Of a stretch of 45,237 bases of DNA, positions 39,247 to 45,237 are shown in pieces. The stretch spans positions 1-45,237 of the IMG/VR virus record IMGVR_UViG_3300037245_000607; one strand, given 5' to 3'. The stretch's first letter is position 1; each line of letters starts with the position of its first letter. The notes beneath the pieces are model-generated. The model did no database searches and was not told where the DNA came from. It saw only the letters and a program-made list of their open reading frames with translations. The DNA comes from a virus. The translations under genes were made by a program, and so were the position numbers.

Positions 39247-40931
39247 TGACAATAACACCTAAAAACATAATCGACGAGCAAGAGCGGATGGACATAGAGT
39301 TTAAGGACTGCGAGAAGCTTAAAGAGCTTGCGATCCAGTTGACTTACCCCGGCCGCGAACCTGCTATGGATTGGTATAATACTTTTGATGACAAGAAGCG
39401 AACCAAGAAGTCCCGCGTCATCTATGACCCCACGGCCATAGCTGCAAGAGAGGTATGGGGAAACGGCATACTTGGAAACTACATGCCGAAGTCGACAAAC
39501 TGGTGGGTCCAGCAAATGTCGGACAATAAGCTGATGGAGAGTAAGCGAGTTCGTCAATGGCTCCAGGACACCGACGCACACCTGCGGGCGGTTCTTACTC
39601 AGAGCGGACCCGATGAAGCGAACTATTACAATCAGAAACTTGTAAGTATCAACGATGCCGGCGTTATTGGTGATTCGTTTATGTATATCGAGGAGGATAA
39701 GGAGTCCGGAAAGCAAATGTTTATGTGTCCTCACCCTCGCGAGTTCAGAATTCGTAGGGATTTCTGGGGTCGGGTGGCTGCTATTCACCACAGATTTACT
39801 AAGACTATCGGACAGATCAAGGATGAGTTCGGCGAGGGCAGTCTAAGCGAAAGCCAAAAGCTGGCACTTGCTACGAATCCAAACCAGAAAGTCGAGATCA
39901 TCCACGCCATCCACAAGAACCTGGATTACGAACCTGGCAAGGCTGGCGTTCAAAATATGAAGTGGCAGCATAAGTATTTGAATGTTGAGTTTAAGAAGAT
40001 TATCAGGGATGACGGATCCGAGACATTGAATCCTATACCATGGAGTCTTAACAGGCCGAGCAATGAATCGTATGGTCGCGGTATCGTAAGTCAGATGTTT
40101 GTTGAGATACTTACCGCTAACTTTATGGGTAGGGACATTCTCATAGCATCACAACAGGCAGCAAGACCGGCAATGTTGATTCCTTCGTCGCTGAAACATA
40201 AACTGCGAACCGGGGCGGCTGGTAAGACGTTTGTCGGCACTAAAGAAATGGGTGGGCTCAAGATGGGCGATCTCGTTTCCCGGTTGATCGATAGCAGTGG
40301 TTATCCGTTTGGCGAGAACAATCACGAGAAATGGCAAGACCTGGTAGATAACCGATTCGGCAAGGGCTTATTCCTCGCTCTTAACAGTGCAGATGCGTCG
40401 GCTTACAAGAATATTGATATGGTTAGAGGTATGCAGGCAGAACGTGCGGTCTTGATGGCTCCGTTCCTGGGTACGCTTGGTGGGATCACTGATCGGGAAT
40501 TTGACAGGATATATGAGATCGAGCTAAACTCAGGCCGTGCGCCGGAAGTACCGGATGAGGTTTTGCAGTCACAGAATGGCAGGATCGATATTCAGTACAT
40601 CGGGCCACTTGCTCAGATCTTACAACAATACTACGAGACTGGCACTTTGCGGAATACCATAGCGAATATACGCGAGGTTCTGGAAGTTGCACCTCAGTCG
40701 GACGTTGTTTATGATGGCGATGAGCTTATGCGGAAGATATTGGAATCAGGCAACACCCCGGAAGAAATAGTATTGAGCCGGGAAGATGTTGCGGAGATTC
40801 AAGCCATTGCAGCACAGCAACAAGAACAGCTATTACAGGCACAGCAGGCAGAACAAGCAGCGAGCATGGTTCCGGACTTATCGAAAAACATTGAACAAGA
40901 TAGCGTATTAAGCCAGATAGCAGCGGCATAG
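39246..40931 (+). CDS. portal (head-to-tail connector) protein
   Basis: 561 residues. It matches the podovirus head-tail connecting family: an N-terminal acidic helix, then DPTAIAAREVWGNGILGNYMP, FIRREFRIRRD-like text (HPREFRIRRDFWGRVA), IPWSLNRPSNESYGRGI with SQMFVEILTANFMGRDIL, and a C-terminal Gln/Ala-rich barrel helix (QEQLLQAQQAEQAAS). It forms the dodecameric portal through which DNA is packaged and to which the adaptor binds. The size is typical. It is preceded by TAATG coupling. Confidence 0.9.
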   Translation: MTITPKNIIDEQERMDIEFKDCEKLKELAIQLTYPGREPAMDWYNTFDDKKRTKKSRVIYDPTAIAAREVWGNGILGNYMPKSTNWWVQQMSDNKLMESKRVRQWLQDTDAHLRAVLTQSGPDEANYYNQKLVSINDAGVIGDSFMYIEEDKESGKQMFMCPHPREFRIRRDFWGRVAAIHHRFTKTIGQIKDEFGEGSLSESQKLALATNPNQKVEIIHAIHKNLDYEPGKAGVQNMKWQHKYLNVEFKKIIRDDGSETLNPIPWSLNRPSNESYGRGIVSQMFVEILTANFMGRDILIASQQAARPAMLIPSSLKHKLRTGAAGKTFVGTKEMGGLKMGDLVSRLIDSSGYPFGENNHEKWQDLVDNRFGKGLFLALNSADASAYKNIDMVRGMQAERAVLMAPFLGTLGGITDREFDRIYEIELNSGRAPEVPDEVLQSQNGRIDIQYIGPLAQILQQYYETGTLRNTIANIREVLEVAPQSDVVYDGDELMRKILESGNTPEEIVLSREDVAEIQAIAAQQQEQLLQAQQAEQAASMVPDLSKNIEQDSVLSQIAAA

Positions 40932-40942
40932 AAAGGGCAAAA

Positions 40943-41176
40943 ATGAAAATTGTAGAAGTAATATGGAATGACAGCAAGGGCGTGACTTCTGGGTGGGAAC
41001 CTAAGGACGAATTAGAACAACTAAAGCCCGTTCATATTAACTCAGTGGGGTACTTATTGGAAGATAGAGAGGATTACGTTACGATCCTTCAATCTGATAG
41101 CGCGGACGAAGTGGTCGGAAGAATGACAATCCCTAAAGGGTGCATACGCGATATGAATGTAATCAGAGAGGGATAG
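40943..41176 (+). CDS. conserved small phage protein
   Basis: 77 residues with a GAAAGGGC site. The order WNDSKGVTSGW, then HINSVGYLLEDREDYVTIL and GRMTIPKGCIRDM recurs in short phage proteins downstream of portals. It is a compact beta-rich protein. Function unknown. Confidence 0.7.
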   Translation: MKIVEVIWNDSKGVTSGWEPKDELEQLKPVHINSVGYLLEDREDYVTILQSDSADEVVGRMTIPKGCIRDMNVIREG

Positions 41177-41182
41177 TGATTT

Positions 41183-41413
41183 ATGGAAAAACCAAGTAAA
41201 TGTTGCGATATGGGGACGTATGAGTGCCAAGTTCCAATGGCAATCAATGGACGTAGATGTGATATTGATTTATGTATTGCTGATATTGTTGCGGCGTTGA
41301 ATGCTGCGAATATTACAACAGAGGCTAGTTGTTGTGGTCACGGGCAAATAGATGGTTCTATTGTCCTTGAGGACGGTAGAGAGCTTGTGGTGAGAGAATT
41401 TAAAGAATCATGA
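41183..41413 (+). CDS. conserved Cys-rich phage protein
   Basis: 76 residues. Motifs CDIDLCIADIVAALNAANI, SCCGHG, then GSIVLEDGRELVV are a well-known but uncharacterised phage pattern. Six cysteines and a His could bind zinc. It lies between portal and scaffold genes but may not be structural. Start ATG at 41183. Confidence 0.72.
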   Translation: MEKPSKCCDMGTYECQVPMAINGRRCDIDLCIADIVAALNAANITTEASCCGHGQIDGSIVLEDGRELVVREFKES

Positions 41414-41422
41414 AAGAATAAC

Positions 41423-41683
41423 ATGGTAACACTCAAAAGAAACAAGCATTCAGGCGCAAAACCGAAGACTTTGCAGCTATCGGCAAGCCAGATGGTTATA
41501 TGCTTGCTCAGGAAATTAGGTGGCAGTGCGGTTGTTGAATTGGAAGAAGTGGCCGCCCTTAACAAAGGTGTCCGAATAGATATGAAGCAAACTGGTAACT
41601 CTATACACTTATCAGTTGTTGAAGTTGAAGTCGAAGAACAGGGCGTTATATTGACACTCCCTGAAAGTAAACTAATAATTTAA
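41423..41683 (+). CDS. hypothetical protein, 86 residues
   Basis: The protein starts with a basic region (MVTLKRNKHSGAKPK), followed by a beta-rich half (VVELEEVAALNKGVRIDM, SIHLSVVEVEVEEQGV). The ribosome binding site is weak (GAAAGAATAAC). No family is recognised. Confidence 0.58.
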   Translation: MVTLKRNKHSGAKPKTLQLSASQMVICLLRKLGGSAVVELEEVAALNKGVRIDMKQTGNSIHLSVVEVEVEEQGVILTLPESKLII

Positions 41684-41701
41684 TTTTGAAAGGCTAGAAA
41701 G

Positions 41702-41971
41702 ATGGCTAACAAAGAACAGCTCAAAGCAGAACTCGGTTCATTGAATGTTGGATACGATGACGAGATGACAAACAAAGAGCTTCAGGCGTTGCTCGATGAT
41801 ACTACTGATGCACAGGAAGAACCGGAAACTGAGACAGATGAAGCACCGGTAGCACAGGCTCCAGAGGTTACAATGGGCGTTGGCACGATCAACGACCACG
41901 AAAAGCGTATCTTTGAACTGGAGCAGGTCGTAATTGAACTAGGTAAATTGATCGAGGCGTCGAAAGAATAA
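41702..41971 (+). CDS. HeH/LEM-like protein with acidic linker and coiled coil
   Basis: 89 residues. The N-terminal 30 residues (KEQLKAELGSLNVGYDDE, then TNKELQALLDD) resemble the small helix-extended-loop-helix domain found in phage proteins. A very acidic Pro/Thr/Glu linker follows, and the C-terminus is a coiled-coil helix (HEKRIFELEQVVIELGKLIE). Such proteins sit among head assembly genes. A scaffold accessory or DNA-binding role is possible. Confidence 0.65.
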   Translation: MANKEQLKAELGSLNVGYDDEMTNKELQALLDDTTDAQEEPETETDEAPVAQAPEVTMGVGTINDHEKRIFELEQVVIELGKLIEASKE

Positions 41972-42207
41972 TGCCTTCCGAAATTGCACTATCCGATGCA
42001 GAACGTGAGTCAAGGTGGGCGGCTGAATCTGATGCCCGTACGATCACCGAGGCTGCTGTTGTAACAGCAGATGCCCCAAGGTTTGAAGCGGCACAGGCCG
42101 CAGCAAAAAGAATGGCCGAAGAAAAGGCTGTTGAACTTGAGGCTCTAAAGAAACTCGGTGACAAAAGTAAATGGCCATTAGACTACAAGAAGACTTTAAA
42201 TGCTTAA
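41971..42207 (+). CDS. hypothetical Ala/Glu-rich helical protein
   Basis: 78 residues, TAATG overlap with the previous gene. It is nearly all helix (AAQAAAKRMAEEKAVELEAL) and ends SKWPLDYKKTLNA. The end overlaps the next gene by eight bases. No function is recognised. Confidence 0.62.
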   Translation: MPSEIALSDAERESRWAAESDARTITEAAVVTADAPRFEAAQAAAKRMAEEKAVELEALKKLGDKSKWPLDYKKTLNA

Positions 42208-42472
42208 TGGACTTGAACCAATTGAAGATGTAGAAGCAGACGATCAGGAACGTCAAAGAATATACCTTGCCGTGTTTACAGGCGAATACGGCAAGGCTGT
42301 TCTTGAAGATATACTATCAGACCTGTATTTCCTGCGTGAATGCGAAACACCTGAACAGCAGGCTTTATGCAATTACGCAAAGCAGTTATTGAATACTATT
42401 CATGGGCCTGTTGTAAGGCCCGGCAAATTGAAAACATTGATTAAAAGACTATTAAAGGGCAAACGAAGATGA
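42200..42472 (+). CDS. Bbp19-like protein
   Basis: 90 residues. The segment FTGEYGKAVLEDILSDLYFL and the basic end LKTLIKRLLKGKRR fit the Bbp19 family of BPP-1-type phages, which lies just upstream of the capsid genes. Function unknown; the position is conserved. It overlaps the scaffold gene as ATGA. Confidence 0.68.
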   Translation: MLNGLEPIEDVEADDQERQRIYLAVFTGEYGKAVLEDILSDLYFLRECETPEQQALCNYAKQLLNTIHGPVVRPGKLKTLIKRLLKGKRR

Positions 42473-43239
42473 ATGATTTATTTACAGATGGCGTGATTAA
42501 CCTTGAAACCGTGAAAGAACACCTTGGCGATGATTACTATAATGACCCTGGAACGAACTCAGAGCCGACTAAAATGTTCGAGAACGTGAATGATCAAGCA
42601 ACACTGTTGAAGAACTATGTCAGTGCTCAGCGCCATATCACCAAGGGCGATGCAGCTTTTGACGAGAAATTCGCAGAACGAGCTAAGGGAATGGTCACGA
42701 TCCCCGGTGAAGATGCCAGCGAAGACGCTATCAAGGCATACCGCAAGGCTATTGGTGTCCCTGATTCCGCAGACGGTTACGCAATGGATATTCCAGATGG
42801 TGACGACAAGGATAGTTTTACTGGTATTGCAGCGGTAGTTAAAGAAGCAGCTTTAGCCTCTGGTGCACCCGCTGGTGTAGTTGAGAAAATCTGGACCAGT
42901 GTTGTTGAAACTATGCAGGGTCAGTTCAAAGGCTTAGAGGATAAGGGCCTAGCTCTCATAGAAGCCGATGTTGCTGGCATGAAGGAACTGCACAAAGAGA
43001 AATACGATAGCTTTATCACGGGAACTGATGAAGCTCTGTCGAAGTTCAAGGGCGGGGCGGAAGTTAAAACCCTTCTCGATAATTATGGACTCGGCAATAA
43101 CCCAGTGATTAGAAATCTGTTAGCCGAGATTGCTCCGCTTGTAAACGAGGGCAAGACTGTTTTCGGTGAATCAAGCACAAAAGAAGAAGGCGGCTTTCCA
43201 AGCTATGAGTACGATGATGGTGGAAATGTCGTAGGCTGA
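42469..43239 (+). CDS. scaffolding / capsid assembly protein
   Basis: 256 residues, acidic and helical, with LFTDGVINLETVKEHLGDD at the start, KAYRKAIGVPDSADGYAMD in the middle and a long helix (LEDKGLALIEADVAGMKEL). The composition and the place directly upstream of the major capsid protein are those of podovirus scaffolds. It would guide prohead formation and leave before packaging. There is no protease gene nearby. Confidence 0.72.
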   Translation: MNDLFTDGVINLETVKEHLGDDYYNDPGTNSEPTKMFENVNDQATLLKNYVSAQRHITKGDAAFDEKFAERAKGMVTIPGEDASEDAIKAYRKAIGVPDSADGYAMDIPDGDDKDSFTGIAAVVKEAALASGAPAGVVEKIWTSVVETMQGQFKGLEDKGLALIEADVAGMKELHKEKYDSFITGTDEALSKFKGGAEVKTLLDNYGLGNNPVIRNLLAEIAPLVNEGKTVFGESSTKEEGGFPSYEYDDGGNVVG

Positions 43240-43414
43240 ACCCGTAAGGGTAACTCAGTCGTTTAAAATAGTAGTTCAGACAACCTCGAAAGAGATCTGA
43301 TGCTTAGTCTGCAAAGGGCAGACCGGCCAAACCGCCGCAAAGTGTCAGGGAAGCCGTATAGTGCGGATAACTCCCGAAAAATAAATGTAATATTAATTAT
43401 TTTAGGGAGTTATC
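43240..43414 (+). ncRNA. structured leader of the major capsid gene with sequestered ribosome binding site
   Basis: The 178-base gap has at least five hairpins: ACCC-GTAA-GGGT (43240-43251); TCAGA/TCTGA with an inner GAAA loop (43276-43300); GTCTGC/GCAGAC (43307-43323); CGGC/GCCG (43324-43337); and GGGA/TCCC enclosing CCGTA/TGCGG (43348-43375). GATAACTCCC (43366-43375) is a perfect complement of GGGAGTTATC (43405-43414), which includes the capsid Shine-Dalgarno GGGAG. The two pairings share bases and exclude each other. GGTAACTC (43249-43256) is a second, slightly weaker anti-Shine-Dalgarno. This has the form of a riboswitch-like or protein-controlled translational switch. Confidence 0.72.
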
Positions 43415-43417
43415 AGC

Positions 43418-44443
43418 ATGGCAACGAAATACATTAACACAAAGTACACACTTCTTGATAGAGCTAAGGAAACTTCGGACGGCAAAACCGTTCTGCCTAT
43501 CATCAGTGTAATGAATGAACTGGTCGACGATTTCTTCATGGACGTTCCATTTGTTGAGGCCAATATGGGTCTTAAGCATAAGATCCTCCGTGATACTGGA
43601 ATGGTCAAAAGCACAAAAAGAACCATGTATAAGGGTGTAACAGCATCGAAGCGCAACAAACAGGTTGTGTACGAAGATGTTATGCTTATGGAACGCCGCA
43701 GGGAGATCGATGAAGATGAGATCGACACTTTGGCAAATCCTGCAACAAAGTTGCGTCAGGAAGATGAAGGCCACGCCCGTAAGCTCGGCGAAGATGTGGT
43801 TGATGCTTTCATCAATGGCGATCAGGACGATGGTAGCGAGAACATGAACGGTCTGCTTCAAAGGCTCAGTTCTCTTAATCCTTCTGGCCTGAACAACGTA
43901 CAGTCCAACGGTTATGCAAGTGCCGGCACGAGTGTTCTGATTGTTGAATGGAATACGGATGAGAGCGGCGGAGCGTATGGAATTTACCCGCAAGCCGGAT
44001 TCGGCAGAAATGCCCCGTTTGGTGTGTCCATCCGCGATAAGGGCAAAGAAAAAGTCCTTGATGAAGATGACACCCTGGCCGCTTACTATGCTTATGTCGC
44101 TCAGCTTAAGGCGTGGGCTGGTCTTGCAGTAGGTAACAACCGCAAAATCGCTCGTCTTTGCAATATCAATCCTACGGTTGGTGGTTCAAAGTCGTTTGAA
44201 GACGGCGGTACTGCAAATCTTATCAAGCTGCTCAATAACGGCCGCTTTGATCGTAACCGCACGCGGATATACTGCAACCCAACCATCAAGACTCAGATGG
44301 AGATTTACGCTTTGGATAAAGCAAATCTCATGTGGTCGCCGATGGAAATATTTGGCAAGCAGGTAACTGCCTTCCAGGGTAATATTCCGATTCGTTACAT
44401 TGACGACACGATCATGACTGACAGCCAGGATGTGGTTTCGTAA
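43418..44443 (+). CDS. major capsid protein
   Basis: 341 residues. It opens MATKYINTKYTLLDRAKE and has ISVMNELVDDFFMDVPFVEAN, VYEDVMLMERRREIDEDE, GDQDDGSENMNGL, KIARLCNINPTV and RIYCNPTIKTQME, features of the Bbp17-type capsid family with HK97-like fold. It lies between scaffold and cement genes. GGGAG precedes the ATG but is covered by an inhibitory leader structure. It has no signal peptide. Confidence 0.88.
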   Translation: MATKYINTKYTLLDRAKETSDGKTVLPIISVMNELVDDFFMDVPFVEANMGLKHKILRDTGMVKSTKRTMYKGVTASKRNKQVVYEDVMLMERRREIDEDEIDTLANPATKLRQEDEGHARKLGEDVVDAFINGDQDDGSENMNGLLQRLSSLNPSGLNNVQSNGYASAGTSVLIVEWNTDESGGAYGIYPQAGFGRNAPFGVSIRDKGKEKVLDEDDTLAAYYAYVAQLKAWAGLAVGNNRKIARLCNINPTVGGSKSFEDGGTANLIKLLNNGRFDRNRTRIYCNPTIKTQMEIYALDKANLMWSPMEIFGKQVTAFQGNIPIRYIDDTIMTDSQDVVS

Positions 44444-44500
44444 TAACTGCGTAATTGGCAGTAGTTGAAATATAAATAAATTTATTTAGGGAGTTTTAAA

Positions 44501-44965
44501 ATGCACGATCTTGAATTTAGTAACGCTCAAGCACTTGGCGCTCTTGATAGCACAGGTATTGTGAGTACACATGTATTCGATATGGAACTGGAAAAAAGCG
44601 GCGGCAATACCATAATCGAAAATGATCAGATTGTCGCGATAGTAAATATTACGATCCCTCCCCTTTCTGGGCAGGTTGCAGGCGATGAAGGTATGGACAT
44701 CGATCTTTTGTCCAACGACAACGCTGATATGACAACTGGAACCGAAGTAAAGCTTGGTACAGTTCATGTAAGCGTGGCCGAATTGGTTGCTGGTTGTGTC
44801 AAGAATATCGAGGGTATTTCGAGCTTGACTCAGAAGTTCGTCGGTTTGTGGTATAAGGCAACAAGTACCACGCTTACTACCGGCCAGACTGCTGACGCAC
44901 ACTTTAGCATTGCACCATTGACGGAAAATGACGCGATCCAGAAAGTCCCTGTAGCAAGGACTTAG
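44501..44965 (+). CDS. Bbp16-like capsid cement protein
   Basis: 154 residues with GGGAG upstream. The opening FSNAQALGALDSTGIVSTHV, the glycine at GGNTII, and the beta-sandwich strands up to FVGLWYKATSTTLTTG match the Bbp16 cement protein that clamps capsomers in BPP-1-type heads. The leader (TTTATTTAGGGAGTT) resembles that of the capsid gene. It lacks a signal peptide. Confidence 0.82.
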   Translation: MHDLEFSNAQALGALDSTGIVSTHVFDMELEKSGGNTIIENDQIVAIVNITIPPLSGQVAGDEGMDIDLLSNDNADMTTGTEVKLGTVHVSVAELVAGCVKNIEGISSLTQKFVGLWYKATSTTLTTGQTADAHFSIAPLTENDAIQKVPVART

Positions 44966-44991
44966 AATTTTTCCTGTTTTCTTTTTTGCCC

Positions 44992-45020
44992 GGTGGTGGG
45001 CGAATCGGTCGCTCACCACC
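44992..45020 (+). promoter_or_regulatory. 12-bp hairpin before the junction gene
   Basis: GGTGGTGGGCGA pairs with TCGCTCACCACC (one G-U) around a 5-nt loop. The U-run lies before the stem, not after it, so it is not a classic terminator. It may protect or process the mRNA, or modulate the gene at 45056. Confidence 0.6.
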
Positions 45021-45055
45021 TAATAAGTAATCCTTAAGTTTATGAGGTGTATATA

Positions 45056-45237
45056 ATGAAGAAGTTTATTGTTTTGTTAATTTTAATGATGCTGACAGTG
45101 AGTGCTTTTGGTGCGTCTTCGGCTGATATTAAGTGGTGGAGTCAGGAAACTTACTCTAACCTAGTCGGAAACACGCTCAGGGCGTGGGTTGAAGATTTTG
45201 AAGACAGACTCCTTACTGGAACTGCTTCAGATTCTAG
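45056..45237 (+). CDS. 5' part of the lectin-like decoration gene that continues at base 1
   Basis: The ATG at 45056 has GAGGTG 7-8 bases upstream and opens MKKFIVLLILMMLTVSAFGA, a canonical Sec signal peptide. The frame runs off the window end; bases 45111-45237 repeat 1-127, so the gene joins seamlessly to the frame ending at 902. The signal peptide is nearly the same as that of the tailspike at 5886. Confidence 0.85.
   Translation, partial: MKKFIVLLILMMLTVSAFGASSADIKWWSQETYSNLVGNTLRAWVEDFEDRLLTGTASDS
45111..45237. repeat. 127-bp exact repeat of window start (circular overlap)
   Basis: Bases 45111-45237 are identical to 1-127. A length of 127 is a common assembler k-mer size and the repeat lies inside a gene, so it most likely reflects a circular assembly and not a physical terminal repeat. 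Confidence 0.95.

Noticed and set aside
43280-43340. Resemblance to c-di-GMP-I (GEMM) or hammerhead RNA because of GCAAAG, CTGATG and GAAA elements
   Set aside because: The order and spacing of conserved parts do not fit either class; the elements are too short to be informative.
43397-43993. 198-codon open frame on the minus strand opposite the capsid gene
   Set aside because: It is antisense to a clear major capsid gene and lacks a ribosome binding site in a leftward operon.

Overview
This window is a complete tailed-phage genome (podovirus type) assembled as a circle. The last 127 bases (45111-45237) repeat the first 127 exactly and the junction falls inside a gene, so the unique genome is about 45,110 bp. 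No integrase, repressor, tRNA, CRISPR array or reverse transcriptase is recognisable, so the phage is probably strictly lytic. Most genes have AAGGAG-type ribosome binding sites and tight ATGA/TAATG overlaps, as in a bacterial host that uses Shine-Dalgarno initiation. The host cannot be named from the sequence. Sec signal peptides on virion proteins, and membrane-anchored accessory proteins, suggest a diderm host, but this is inference.

Layout. Two transcription arms diverge from a control region at about 35455-35708 and converge at about 20050. Leftward arm (minus strand, 35454 to 20103): early and middle genes for DNA metabolism. They comprise an ArdC-like/adenine-methyltransferase fusion, a Rad50/SbcC-like ATPase with a zinc hook, RecT annealase, an HD hydrolase, an MBL-fold nuclease-like protein, an ASCH protein, a superfamily II helicase, a replication initiator with an iteron-like origin inside its gene, a DnaC-type helicase loader, a cytosine-C5 methyltransferase, a RecU-like resolvase, and several small membrane or peptidoglycan-related proteins. 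Rightward arm (plus strand, 35709 through the junction to 20033): packaging (small and large terminase), a small membrane-protein pair, portal, Bbp19-like protein, scaffold, major capsid, Bbp16-like cement protein, capsid decoration and tail proteins, tail nozzle, and three internal ejection proteins. The last of these has 1868 residues and carries an ADP-ribosyltransferase-like domain. Head genes resemble the Bordetella BPP-1 (Bbp16/17/19) arrangement; tail and ejection genes follow the T7 gp11-gp16 order.

Most interesting points. (1) Seven of the eight genes between the cement protein and the gp13-like gene start with textbook Sec signal peptides. These include the tail nozzle, whose family normally begins directly with its conserved motif. 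Capsid, portal, adaptor and ejection proteins lack them, so virion parts may be split between cytoplasm and periplasm. (2) The major capsid gene has a 175-nt structured leader in which a 10-nt segment is perfectly complementary to the capsid ribosome binding site and competes with an upstream hairpin, as in a riboswitch or autogenous switch. (3) Two further structured non-coding elements lie in the early arm: a 120-nt RNA closed by an 11-bp stem, and an attenuator-like leader before the replication initiator. (4) The replication initiator gene contains a 20-bp palindrome, 11-bp iterons and 17 tandem hexanucleotides, a likely origin.
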